Source of the DNA: Anaerovorax odorimutans
GTDB taxonomy: Bacteria > Bacillota > Clostridia > Peptostreptococcales > Anaerovoracaceae
Direction of reading: 5' to 3'
NCBI RefSeq assembly: GCF_024459955.1
Contig: NZ_JANFXK010000013.1
Location: 1-64,000, forward strand
DNA length: 64,000 nucleotides
A program made the position numbers and the translations under genes. Shown here one piece after another: positions 25,170 through 33,242 of this stretch (position 1 is its first letter; each line of letters starts with the position of its first letter). Below the pieces are notes generated by a model that worked only from the letters and a program-made list of their open reading frames with translations, did no database searches and was not told the DNA's origin.

Positions 25170-26086
25170 TATGAAATTCCCTCCAATATTGCTTCCAGTT
25201 CTTTCTTGTTAAAATGATATTTCTTCAGGCAAAACTGGCACTGCAGCTCTGCCTGACCGTCTTCTTCTATGATCTCTTTCAGGTCTTTTTTTCCAATGGA
25301 CATAAGCGCTCTTTCCAAACGCTGATGGCTGCAGTCACAGGACCAGTTCACTTCTCTATCGTCCAGCCTCTGTACCTGATATTCCGGCGGCATATCTTTG
25401 AATACCCTCTCCAGAAGGGCCTGCACCATTCCGCCCTCGCTTTTTCCCGCGGAGCTTTCCCTGACTTCATCGATCATCGTTGTCAGGGGAGGCAGACTGC
25501 CGATCATGGCTTCCAAAGCCTCCACTGCGCCTTCCTCTGCCTGTGGGAGCATCTGTATAATCATGCCTCCGGCAGCTCCCACATGATAGTCTCTCTCTAT
25601 TTTTACGCCCAGGGCAACGGAAGTATTCTGCTGCTCGGAAATAAAAAAGTAAGCTGTCAGATCTTCAGCGATTTCTCCGCTCACCAGCGCAATGGTTCCC
25701 ATATATGGCTCTTTCAGCCCCAGATCCTTGATTACGGTCAGATCGCCCAGACCTAAGGAACCGCCGACATCCAGCTTGCCTTCCTTTGTCAGGGGCAGGT
25801 CTACGTCCGGATTGGCGATATACCCCTTTACGTTGCCGCATCCGTCGGCCGTTGCCAGAATCTGCTTTGCCGGCCCCTCTCCTTTGAACTGGACCGTAAG
25901 CTTGTCCTGCGGATTTTTCAGCATGATGCCCATAAGACCCGCGGCTGTGAGAACTCTTCCCAGGCCGGCTGTCGCCAGCGGCGTGGTCATGTGTATATTG
26001 CGCGCCTCCTCGACCATATCCGTAGTGATCGTCAGATATACCCGGTAAGATCCGCTTTTATCAATTGCTATAATTGCTTTGCTCAT
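25169..26086 (-). CDS. hslO: Redox-regulated chaperone Hsp33
   Basis: A cytoplasmic holdase activated by oxidation. The C-terminal zinc switch is present as CDC and CQFC (Cys 250, 252, 283 and 286 from the chosen start), and the N-terminal domain has the family's early KGEGPAKQILATADG and GYIANPDVDLP segments. ATG 26086, preceded by AGAGGTATAAGGAAT, is chosen over an upstream in-frame start at 26131. About 305 residues, slightly longer than typical (near 290). First gene of the hslO-DUF1934-peptide-DUF1846 run. Confidence 0.95.
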   Translation of the reverse strand: MSKAIIAIDKSGSYRVYLTITTDMVEEARNIHMTTPLATAGLGRVLTAAGLMGIMLKNPQDKLTVQFKGEGPAKQILATADGCGNVKGYIANPDVDLPLTKEGKLDVGGSLGLGDLTVIKDLGLKEPYMGTIALVSGEIAEDLTAYFFISEQQNTSVALGVKIERDYHVGAAGGMIIQMLPQAEEGAVEALEAMIGSLPPLTTMIDEVRESSAGKSEGGMVQALLERVFKDMPPEYQVQRLDDREVNWSCDCSHQRLERALMSIGKKDLKEIIEEDGQAELQCQFCLKKYHFNKKELEAILEGIS

Positions 26087-26167
26087 ATTCCTTATACCTC
26101 TTTTTTTATCTTTTCCTTTCAATTCTAACATAGTTGTAAGAAATTATTAATAACTTTATTTTAGATT

Positions 26168-26206
26168 TACACGGTTTCGACACAAAAAAATCATAAATGC
26201 CGTGTA
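26168..26206. promoter_or_regulatory. Inverted repeat between hslO and htrA
   Basis: TACACGG at 26168-26174 and CCGTGTA at 26200-26206 form a 7-base inverted repeat with 25 bases between, in the divergent region between the chaperone and protease genes. It could be an operator serving one or both genes. No clear promoter was identified. Confidence 0.3.
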
Positions 26207-26253
26207 TATTAATCTCAACAAAAGGACAAAACGAATAAAGGGAGGAAAGATCT

Positions 26254-27525
26254 ATGGATAACTTTGACAACAATGAATATAGATACACCAGCGGGCCGAA
26301 CCCCGGACAGATGATTCCGACAGAGCCGATTCCTGATCCGGGTCAGCCGGGAAGGGGCCAAAGAAAAGCGAAAAAGAAGAAAAAAAGCAAACCGGTTCAG
26401 CTGACCAGGACCAGTTTGGCGGCGATCATCATGGTATGCGTTCTGCTCTCCAGCGCCTTTGGTTTTGGGGGAGCGATGCTGGCAGGCGGCACGGGCGTCT
26501 CTTCACCGTATTCGGCCGGCAAGGACAATACCACCAATGCCAAAACCACCGGCTTTAATCTGGAGGATGCCACCGGCAGCTCCATGACTGTTCAGGAAAT
26601 TACGGCTAAAGCGCAGGATTCCGTGGTGGAGATCAAGACAGAGTCCGTTCAGGCGGATGCCTGGATGCAGCAGGCCGTAATAGAAGGTGCGGGAAGCGGT
26701 GTCATCATTAAGAGCAACGGCTATATTGTGACCAATAATCATGTAATTGAAGGTGCCGGTAAAATAACAGTAACTACCAGTGACAAGAAAGAATATGAAG
26801 CAAAGCTGGTAGGTACTGATGCAGATACAGATGTAGCGGTCCTGAAAATCAATGCAAAAAATCTGACTGCTGTTACTATGGGAAACAGCGAACAGTTGAA
26901 TGTCGGAGACCTGGCTGTTGCCATCGGTAATCCTCTCGGTGAGCTGGGAGGAACGGTAACCGCCGGCATCATCAGCGCATTGGACCGCTCCATCAGCATT
27001 GATGGAAAGACCATGACACTCTTACAGACAGATTCGTCGATTAACCCCGGAAATTCAGGCGGCGGCCTGTTCAATCAATACGGACAGCTGATCGGCGTAG
27101 TGGTAGCTAAATCCTCCGGCTCCGATGTGGAGGGACTGGGGTTTGCCATTCCGGTTAATCGGGTCGCGGAGGTTGCCGACCAGTTGATGAAAGGCGGATA
27201 TGTAAAAGGAAAACCTTCAACCGGGATGTCTTATGTTGATATGTCCGGGCAGCAGCAAGGCGGCAACAGCTTCTTCGGAGGCGGACAGCAGCAATCGGTG
27301 GGAGGCGTCTATATACAGGAAGTAACCGGCAGCAATGCTAAGAAAGCGGGATTTAAGTCCGGAGATCTGGTTTACTCGGTAGACGGTAAAGAAATCGACA
27401 ACATTGATACACTTTCGTCGATCATCACATCCCACAAGGTTGGAGATAAGGTAACCTACATTGTTCTCCGAGACGGCCAATCAAAAGAAATAAAACTTAC
27501 CTTAGAAGAGAAAACTTCCTCTTAA
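26254..27525 (+). CDS. htrA: HtrA/DegP-type membrane-anchored serine protease with PDZ domain
   Basis: A 423-residue protease for misfolded surface proteins. A basic cytoplasmic segment (KAKKKKKSK) precedes one transmembrane helix near residues 50-70. The trypsin-like domain has the catalytic triad in TNNHVIEGA, DADTDVAVLKI and NPGNSGGGLF. A PDZ domain follows (VYIQEVTGSNAKKAGFKSGD). Its strand-to-PDZ linker is Gly/Gln-rich (QQQGGNSFFGGGQQQ). GGAGG precedes ATG 26254. The hslO gene diverges from it, so both neighbours serve protein quality control. Confidence 0.95.
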   Translation: MDNFDNNEYRYTSGPNPGQMIPTEPIPDPGQPGRGQRKAKKKKKSKPVQLTRTSLAAIIMVCVLLSSAFGFGGAMLAGGTGVSSPYSAGKDNTTNAKTTGFNLEDATGSSMTVQEITAKAQDSVVEIKTESVQADAWMQQAVIEGAGSGVIIKSNGYIVTNNHVIEGAGKITVTTSDKKEYEAKLVGTDADTDVAVLKINAKNLTAVTMGNSEQLNVGDLAVAIGNPLGELGGTVTAGIISALDRSISIDGKTMTLLQTDSSINPGNSGGGLFNQYGQLIGVVVAKSSGSDVEGLGFAIPVNRVAEVADQLMKGGYVKGKPSTGMSYVDMSGQQQGGNSFFGGGQQQSVGGVYIQEVTGSNAKKAGFKSGDLVYSVDGKEIDNIDTLSSIITSHKVGDKVTYIVLRDGQSKEIKLTLEEKTSS

Positions 27526-27545
27526 TAAGTAATAATAAGATATGC

Positions 27546-27581
27546 GAAAAGACCGATATTCTAAATGATATCGGTCTTTTC
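27546..27581. terminator. Bidirectional terminator between htrA and spoIIR
   Basis: Fourteen-base arms GAAAAGACCGATAT / ATATCGGTCTTTTC around an eight-base loop, with T-rich sequence on the plus side. The right half is also the last coding bases of spoIIR, whose stop codon is at 27561-27563. Confidence 0.85.
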
Positions 27582-28154
27582 GTTTTCTTTATTATTTAAG
27601 ATTTCCATCAGCTTGGATTTTATTTGTATCTGCTGATCTTTGCTGTACCCCAGATCGTCCATGGCGTCTTCGTCTTCTTCGATGAGGCACAGCGGCGGAA
27701 AGAGAACGCACCACCAGTTTTGCCCTTTTCCGTCTCCCAGGGTAAGGTTCAGAGCCTCATAATTTCCTGCGGGAAAGTACATATCTCCGTAGGTCTTGGC
27801 CGGAATCCATCTTACTCCCAGGTCCGCCTGGGCTCCGTATTCTTTTCCATTTTCCTCAATAACCTTTGCAGCGACCTTTTCCATATCCCCCAGATGCTCC
27901 TCCAAATAGCTGCGGGACTCGTCGATATTCTGACTCTTTTCCAGGCTTCCCACTTCCTTAATAATCTGATCCCTTACTTTTAATTTCAGGTTCTGATCTT
28001 CCGCGCTGTCGCTGTTGGCAATGACGTGCAGCCGGATAATGCCGCTATATTGATTGGCCGGTTCATCCTCGTATGTATAAAAAAGGATAAAACCCATTAC
28101 TATGACCAAAATCAGACTAAGAATACATTTTTCTTTTAAATCCGTGTTTTTCAT
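27561..28154 (-). CDS. spoIIR: Stage II sporulation protein R
   Basis: SpoIIR is made in the forespore under sigma-F and signals across the septum to activate SpoIIGA, which processes pro-sigma-E. The N-terminal helix (LSLILVIVMGFILFY) is an export signal or anchor. Family landmarks are RLHVIANSDSAEDQNLKLKVRD (key HVIANSD) and GQNWWCVLFPPLC. The 197-residue length is normal. AAGGAGG precedes ATG 28154 but lies in the descending arm of a hairpin at 28161-28196. The gene shows that the organism belongs to a spore-forming lineage. Confidence 0.95.
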   Translation of the reverse strand: MKNTDLKEKCILSLILVIVMGFILFYTYEDEPANQYSGIIRLHVIANSDSAEDQNLKLKVRDQIIKEVGSLEKSQNIDESRSYLEEHLGDMEKVAAKVIEENGKEYGAQADLGVRWIPAKTYGDMYFPAGNYEALNLTLGDGKGQNWWCVLFPPLCLIEEDEDAMDDLGYSKDQQIQIKSKLMEILNNKENEKTDII

Positions 28155-28196
28155 AAAAATATCCTCCTTGTAGTTTCATTCTTCACCAAGGAGGAC
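28153..28196 (-). promoter_or_regulatory. Hairpin masking the spoIIR ribosome binding site; terminator-like
   Basis: On the minus strand GTCCTCCTTG (28187-28196) can pair with CAAGGAGGAT (28161-28170), which contains the spoIIR Shine-Dalgarno, and ATTTTT follows. Transcripts reading through from the LysM-protein gene would terminate or have the site hidden. A transcript starting between the arms would leave it free. A sigma-F-like GTATA (28202-28206) lies just upstream, with a poor -10. Confidence 0.6.
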
Positions 28197-28218
28197 TTTT
28201 TTATACATTCACACTTTT

Positions 28219-30213
28219 TTATTTTACAATCAGCAGGCGCGTACCTTCCGACAAATTAGGCGATTCGTTCAATTCATTGATGCTTTTTATCGTTTCTATG
28301 CTGGTTTTATATTTTTTTGCGATTTTCCAGAGGCTGTCGTCTTTTCTGGTTATGTAAAGCACCATGGAAGAAGGTCTCTTGCTTTGATCGTTTTCAATAA
28401 AACAAGGATTTTTAATCAGTTTTAGAGAAGTTTCTTTTATGACGGCTGTTTCAATCTGCAGGCTTGCGTTTACTTCCGCCTGCTTGCCATTGATCTTATC
28501 GGACCAGAGATCCTTGATTCCAATCTGGCATTCCGTTTTCATTCCTTCCTTTGCCGCAGGTATATCCATCGCACCTCTGAAAGGAATATCCTGTCTGACT
28601 GCAAAAGGATGCTTTTCCGGGTCCTCCGGAATACATAGAATCGTTCCTTCCAGGATACCTTCTACCGTTGCTCTCCCCTGCTCCGCCCTTGCGTTTTGTT
28701 CTTTGATACGGCCGTTGATATAAAGGATTTTTCCGACAGGTCCGTTCTTTTCCGGTATGTCAAAGATTTCTCTTGCTGATACTTCTGTAGTGCTGGTTCC
28801 CAGAATTGCTTCAATATTTTTTTCCGTATAATCATACGTCGTATCCTTTGTGCTGTGGTACAGGTCGGAAACAACTTCCTTCTCAAGATTCTGATATACT
28901 TCAACCGAGGTGTTTACGGTTCCCTTGAGAATAAAGCCGTCTTCCTCTTCTTCATTAATTTCTACGTCCAGATCTTTATCGCTGAAGGAAACCTTGCTCA
29001 TAGCCAGATTATCCTCTTTATTCATAAGAATAAATTGTGTAAAGTCTGCCTTTCCCTGGAAGAATGCGGGTCTTTGGATGGTTTCTCCATCCTTTTCTTC
29101 TTCTCCCATATAGAGAACATTTACTCTTACCGCTGCGTTGATAACCATTTTTTCAGAAGTCGTCTGTTTATGATTTTCTACCACGTTGATATCTGTTTTC
29201 AGAATTTTGATTGGTTTTGGATTTCCTTCCTTAATTTTCAGGTCTTCCGAGAGTTCAACCGACTCTTCCTTGCGAAGAGCTATATGGCTCATTTTAATGG
29301 TCTCTTTCAGAAGCTCCAGTTTTTCATTGCGAAGACTTTCAAAGAACTGAAGTTCTTTTTCTGCATATTCTTTCATGGAAAGTCCCAGCGTTATCTTGGC
29401 GCGGAATTTGCGTTCATTGATTACGGAATAGTCGATTCTTTCGATTGTCGGTTCGATAACCAGGTGGGACAGCGGCGAGGCTGTTACCTGCCAGTCGGTC
29501 TTGAACGGAAGTCTGGACTGTATAATGGAGATCGACTCCTCCTCTTTATCCTCCGGCAGATAGATTGTCTGCAGGGTCACTTCTCCCGTAACCTTAATGC
29601 TGTCGCCATCCCCCTGACCTACCTGTATTTCTTTACTGGAAAGAAAGGCTTTTCCATCCATAGAAAGAATGGATATCAGGTCCGGCTTTATGTCGGGAAC
29701 AAGGATATCTTCTTCTACAAAGATCTTTGTTTCCAGGCATTGTGCGACTGCCGTCAGTTTCAGGTCATTGTAAACAGCCTGCCCTGCGAGCGGCATAATT
29801 TTTATTGGTTCTCCTGCCGGAATGGCTGCCGTATCTTTTGCTGTTTTTTCTCCTAAAAATACGGGTTGGATTTCCTCTTGTGCTTCGGGTGGCTGTTCTT
29901 CCCCCTCTGCCGCAAGTTCTTCAGACTGCTTCTGTGAAACTTGTTTCGCATCGCGTTCCTGCATTTCTTTCTGTTCTTCTGGTTTCTTATCTTCCGTTAA
30001 TGTTTCTTCATCCTTTTCCTGCGCCGCAGGAGAATTCTGCGGTGCTTCTGCTGACTGTTCCGGGCTTTCATTTTCTTCCTGGCGGGCAGGCACTAAAAGT
30101 CTATCATAAGGAGTTGGATCAAAGCCGTCGTCCACCTGCGCTGTATCCGGATTCTCATCGGCTGCTTTTGCTGGCTGTAATGCAAATTCAGGTATTTTTT
30201 CTTCATAGGTCAT
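28219..30213 (-). CDS. SPOCS (DUF3794) and LysM domain protein, spore-associated
   Basis: A 664-residue protein. The first 150 residues are acidic, low-complexity and rich in Glu, Gln and Pro. Repeated DUF3794/SPOCS-like segments follow (for example KIFVEEDILVPDIKPDLISILS and GTILCIPEDPEKHPFAVRQDIPF, landmarks VEEDILVPDIKPD and HPFAVRQDIPF), and a LysM motif ends the protein (LYITRKDDSLWKIAKKY). This architecture is known in Clostridia as a spore coat or sporulation-linked LysM protein. AGGGGG precedes ATG 30213. It lies directly upstream of spoIIR. Confidence 0.9.
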   Translation of the reverse strand: MTYEEKIPEFALQPAKAADENPDTAQVDDGFDPTPYDRLLVPARQEENESPEQSAEAPQNSPAAQEKDEETLTEDKKPEEQKEMQERDAKQVSQKQSEELAAEGEEQPPEAQEEIQPVFLGEKTAKDTAAIPAGEPIKIMPLAGQAVYNDLKLTAVAQCLETKIFVEEDILVPDIKPDLISILSMDGKAFLSSKEIQVGQGDGDSIKVTGEVTLQTIYLPEDKEEESISIIQSRLPFKTDWQVTASPLSHLVIEPTIERIDYSVINERKFRAKITLGLSMKEYAEKELQFFESLRNEKLELLKETIKMSHIALRKEESVELSEDLKIKEGNPKPIKILKTDINVVENHKQTTSEKMVINAAVRVNVLYMGEEEKDGETIQRPAFFQGKADFTQFILMNKEDNLAMSKVSFSDKDLDVEINEEEEDGFILKGTVNTSVEVYQNLEKEVVSDLYHSTKDTTYDYTEKNIEAILGTSTTEVSAREIFDIPEKNGPVGKILYINGRIKEQNARAEQGRATVEGILEGTILCIPEDPEKHPFAVRQDIPFRGAMDIPAAKEGMKTECQIGIKDLWSDKINGKQAEVNASLQIETAVIKETSLKLIKNPCFIENDQSKRPSSMVLYITRKDDSLWKIAKKYKTSIETIKSINELNESPNLSEGTRLLIVK

Positions 30214-30328
30214 GGTTGTTCCCCCTCTGTTTTCCTATACATATACTCGCTATATTGTATTCATAGATGGCAGGGTTCATGCTAAATAATTTTAAATTGC
30301 CTTAAGTTCTTTTTGGGTTAATATATTC

Positions 30329-30365
30329 GCTATTTCTTGCTATTTTTTCATAAATAGGATAAAAT
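30329..30365 (+). promoter_or_regulatory. hipBA promoter with embedded operator
   Basis: TTGCTA (30337-30342), a 17-base spacer and TAAAAT (30360-30365) form a promoter. Within the spacer, CTATTT and AAATAG (30340-30345, 30352-30357) form an inverted repeat. GCTATTT is also repeated directly at 30329 and 30339, one helical turn apart. HipB-type repressors bind such repeats over their own promoter. The expected transcript start is about 30372, next to the hipB ATG at 30373. Confidence 0.55.
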
Positions 30366-30372
30366 ATTAGCT

Positions 30373-30657
30373 ATGAATATGTTTAATTTAAATCAAAAAA
30401 CACCCGGCGAGATCGAAATGATTATTGCGGGCCGTATCCGGGAAATCCGCAGGCGCCGGAAAATATCGCAAAAACGGTTGAGTGAAAAATCAGGGGTCAG
30501 CCTGGGTTCTCTAAAGCGCTTTGAGCAGCGTGGGGAAATTTCTCTGCGCTCCCTTATCAAGATCGCTATTGCATTGGGCATTGAGGATGAGTTAACCGCC
30601 CTGTTTGAGGAAGTTCCTTTTTTGTCAATCGAGGAGATTATAAATGGAAATTATTAA
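30373..30657 (+). CDS. hipB: HipB-like antitoxin, XRE-family repressor
   Basis: Ninety-four residues with an XRE helix-turn-helix (IREIRRRRKISQKRLSEKSGVSLGSLKRFEQ). In HipBA modules it binds and neutralises HipA and represses the operon. The C-terminal tail (PFLSIEEIINGNY) overlaps the hipA start by 14 bases. No strong ribosome binding site is visible: AGGAT lies 12 bases before the ATG. A second ATG at 30379 is possible. Confidence 0.88.
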   Translation: MNMFNLNQKTPGEIEMIIAGRIREIRRRRKISQKRLSEKSGVSLGSLKRFEQRGEISLRSLIKIAIALGIEDELTALFEEVPFLSIEEIINGNY

Positions 30658-31774
30658 ACAGCTGAATGTTTTTTATCATGAAAAAAAGGTCGGTACCCTG
30701 GCCGCTTATAAAGACGGATTAGCCGCTTTTGAATATGATCAGCAGTGGATAGCGGAAGGTTTTTCTGTCAGCCCTTTTTCTCTTCCGATTTCATCAAAGG
30801 TTTTTGTTCCTAAAATTGATCCTTTTGATGGGCTCTTTGGAGTCTTTGCCGACAGTCTTCCTGATGGCTGGGGCCGATTCTTGCTGGATCGCCTGCTTCT
30901 AAAAAATCGCATTGATCCTCATACCATCGGCAAGCTGTATCGCCTTTCTATTGTGGGAAGTTCCGGTATGGGCGCTCTTACTTATGAACCGGCGCGCCAT
31001 TTTGAAACAGAAAAATCGGACCTGGATCTGGATCAAATTGCGGAAGAATGCGGTAAAATTCTTGAAACTGATTTTTCCGAGGATTTAGATAAGATCTTTT
31101 CACTCGGCGGTTCTTCCGGTGGTGCAAGACCCAAAATTCTCACAAGGGTTGATGGGGAAGACTGGATTATTAAGTTTCCGTCATCCCAGGACAGTAAGAA
31201 AATAGGCTTGCAGGAATATCATTATTCGCTTTGCGCAAAAGAATGTGGAATTCAGATGGAAGAAACCAAACTATTTCCATCAAAACAATGTGCCGGCTAT
31301 TTCGGTACAAAGAGGTTTGACAGAAGAAGAGACGAGAATGGGAAAATAGAGCGTATCCATATGCTTTCTGTCAGTGGTATTTTAGAAACTTCCCATCGCG
31401 TTCCCAATCTGGACTACACAACGCTTATGAAACTGACGCTGGAAATAACCAAAGACTTTTTGGAGGTAGAAAAATTGTACCGGCTGATGTGTTTCAATGT
31501 CTTTGCCCATAACCAAGACGATCATTCCAAAAATTTTTCATATTTATATGAGGAGCAGGAAAATTGCTGGGTTTTGTCTCCTGCATATGATCTGACTTAC
31601 AGCTATTCTCTGGGCGGAGAGCATGCTACAACTGTTTTTGGAAATGGCAAAGACCCGGGAATAAACGATCTTCTTGAAGTTGCCGCAGAGATTGGAATGA
31701 ATCGTAAACATGCGAAAATCCTTGCTGAAGAAATTCGGGATTGTGTACAAAGCAGGCTGGAGGATTATTTGTAA
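30644..31774 (+). CDS. hipA: HipA-like serine/threonine kinase toxin
   Basis: HipA kinases phosphorylate targets such as glutamyl-tRNA synthetase and slow growth. The N-terminal Couple_hipA segment has FSLPISSKVF and FGVFADSLPDGWGR. The kinase core has SLGGSSGGARPKIL (P-loop-like, containing the serine that can be autophosphorylated), CFNVFAHNQDDHSKNFSYL (catalytic Asp and Asn) and PAYDLTYS (metal-binding Asp). The 376 residues appear complete. It starts inside hipB, ensuring coupled translation. Confidence 0.93.
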   Translation: MEIIKQLNVFYHEKKVGTLAAYKDGLAAFEYDQQWIAEGFSVSPFSLPISSKVFVPKIDPFDGLFGVFADSLPDGWGRFLLDRLLLKNRIDPHTIGKLYRLSIVGSSGMGALTYEPARHFETEKSDLDLDQIAEECGKILETDFSEDLDKIFSLGGSSGGARPKILTRVDGEDWIIKFPSSQDSKKIGLQEYHYSLCAKECGIQMEETKLFPSKQCAGYFGTKRFDRRRDENGKIERIHMLSVSGILETSHRVPNLDYTTLMKLTLEITKDFLEVEKLYRLMCFNVFAHNQDDHSKNFSYLYEEQENCWVLSPAYDLTYSYSLGGEHATTVFGNGKDPGINDLLEVAAEIGMNRKHAKILAEEIRDCVQSRLEDYL

Positions 31775-31784
31775 GAACATATAG

Positions 31785-31817
31785 AAAAGCAGAACGTCTT
31801 TTCAGCGTTCTGCTTTT
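31785..31817. terminator. Bidirectional terminator between hipA and the SprT-like gene
   Basis: Twelve-base arms AAAAGCAGAACG / CGTTCTGCTTTT with a nine-base loop between convergent genes. A-run and T-run flank both sides, so it can work in both directions. It touches the stop codon of the SprT-like gene at 31816. Confidence 0.85.
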
Positions 31818-32325
31818 ATTCTGCCTTATAGGCTTTCAGCCTGCCTCCGCAGCTGCAGCGGTAGTCGCTGGTATTGGTAATCAGTCGGGATTTTTTCTGC
31901 CTGTAGATCTTTTTGCCGCACCGTTGGCATACAACCATGTATCGAATGGTCTTCTTTTTATCCGGAGCCTTCAGGCCCAAAGCTTCATAAGTGGTAACCG
32001 TTTTAATATCGTACCCGTAATTGCGATTCATCATATCCGCATAAAATTTCCAACGGTCTCCATGATTATAACATCCGCAGCAGGTATGGAGCAGCTCATG
32101 GGCAAGAATGCTCTTTACTGTCATTCTATCTGTTCCCAAAAGGGATTCACATACTTCGATTTTATAGCACTCTTTACCGGCTTCCCTTTTACAGGCGGCA
32201 AATCTGCTCTTTGCTCTTCTGTTAATATATATCTGAGGATCAATTTTACCGCTTATGGGAATTTTAAGAGCTTTACATTCTGCCATAACCTCTTCCATAC
32301 AGGCTTCTAATTCTGTTCTATTCAT
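31816..32325 (-). CDS. SprT-like zinc metalloprotease-fold protein with zinc ribbon
   Basis: A 169-residue protein with the HExxH motif in ILAHELLHTCCGCYNHG and a C-terminal zinc ribbon (CQRCGKK and CSCGG). This is the SprT-like layout known from bacterial homologues of the DNA-protein crosslink protease SPRTN. No signal peptide. It follows parB and starts four bases past a parS site. The ribosome binding site is poor: AAAGG lies 17 bases before the ATG, with the parS palindrome between. Confidence 0.85.
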   Translation of the reverse strand: MNRTELEACMEEVMAECKALKIPISGKIDPQIYINRRAKSRFAACKREAGKECYKIEVCESLLGTDRMTVKSILAHELLHTCCGCYNHGDRWKFYADMMNRNYGYDIKTVTTYEALGLKAPDKKKTIRYMVVCQRCGKKIYRQKKSRLITNTSDYRCSCGGRLKAYKAE

Positions 32326-32328
32326 CTG

Positions 32329-32344
32329 TGTTTCACGTGAAACC
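32329..32344. other. parS site (15 of 16 bases)
   Basis: TGTTTCACGTGAAACC differs from the ParB/Spo0J consensus TGTTTCACGTGAAACA at the last base only. It lies between parB and the SprT-like gene. Confidence 0.92.
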
Positions 32345-32351
32345 TTTTTCT

Positions 32352-33242
32352 CTATCCCAGTGTTTTCAGCAGTTCAATCAATCGTTCCAGTTCTTCTCTG
32401 CTGTAATACTCAATTTCAATTTTACCTTTTCTACCCGATTGATTAAGGGTTACCTTTGTTCCTATAATATGTTTCAGATCCTCTTCCACTCTTTTGACGT
32501 CGGCGCTTTTCGCTGCCTTTTTTCTGGGATTTCTCTTTTTCGGGGAATGCTCTTCCTTTATAAGCTTTTCAATTTCCCTGACGGACAATTCTCCTTTTAT
32601 CGTAAACTCAGCGAGTTCTATCTGCTTTTCTTTATCCGCAATTCCTGCTATGGCGCGGGCATGCCCGGTTGTAAGCTTTCCTTCTGAGACAAAGTTCCTG
32701 ACTTCTTCCGGAAGTTTTAAGAGACGGAGCGAGTTTGTTATGTAAGGTCTGCTCTTTCCCACACTCTTTGAAACTTCCTCCTGTGTCATACCGAAATTTC
32801 CGATCATCTGGTTGAGTCCTTCAGCCTCCTCTATAGGGTTGAGGTCCTCACGCTGCATATTCTCAATAATCGCAACCAGCATATTCTGCTCATCCGTCAG
32901 TTCTTTAATAATGCAGGGAATTTCCTTAAGGCCGGCTTTTCTGCAGGCTCTCCAGCGTCTTTCTCCGGCAACGATTTCGTATCCCTTTTCCGCTTTTCTC
33001 AGAATTACCGGCTGAATCAGTCCATGTTCTCTGATGGAACTTGCCAGCTCCTGCAATTTTTCTTCATCAAATACCTTTCGGGGCTGATTTTCATTTGGTT
33101 TAATATCGTTAATATTAATAAAATCAATTCCCCTGGCCTGGATTTCTTCTTTCTTTTCAGCGGAAATTTCTTTTGTATCAATTTCCGAGCTGCTGAAAAG
33201 AGCGTCCAGACCCCTCCCAAGACCTCTGTTTTTTGCTGCCAT
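32352..33242 (-). CDS. parB: Chromosome partitioning protein ParB (Spo0J)
   Basis: A 296-residue CTPase clamp that loads at parS and spreads to recruit SMC. It begins with the conserved MAAKNRGLGRGLDALF, which stimulates ParA. The N-terminal domain has QPRKVFDEEKLQELASSI, VAGERRWRA (CTP/arginine box) and AIIENMQREDLNPIEEA. A helix-turn-helix (MTQEEVSKSVGKSRPYITNSLRLL) binds parS. A basic linker precedes the dimerisation tail. Its start overlaps the parA stop by one base. Confidence 0.97.
   Translation of the reverse strand: MAAKNRGLGRGLDALFSSSEIDTKEISAEKKEEIQARGIDFININDIKPNENQPRKVFDEEKLQELASSIREHGLIQPVILRKAEKGYEIVAGERRWRACRKAGLKEIPCIIKELTDEQNMLVAIIENMQREDLNPIEEAEGLNQMIGNFGMTQEEVSKSVGKSRPYITNSLRLLKLPEEVRNFVSEGKLTTGHARAIAGIADKEKQIELAEFTIKGELSVREIEKLIKEEHSPKKRNPRKKAAKSADVKRVEEDLKHIIGTKVTLNQSGRKGKIEIEYYSREELERLIELLKTLG

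Noticed and set aside
28855-29856. A 333-codon open frame on the plus strand opposite the SPOCS/LysM gene
   Set aside because: It is antisense to a gene with clear domains, is rich in Phe, Cys and Tyr as shadow frames are, and has no ribosome binding site or family resemblance.
30214-30300. A sporulation sigma-E or sigma-G promoter before the SPOCS/LysM gene
   Set aside because: A sequence similar to CATACAAT exists on the minus strand, but no matching -35 at the right distance could be defended.
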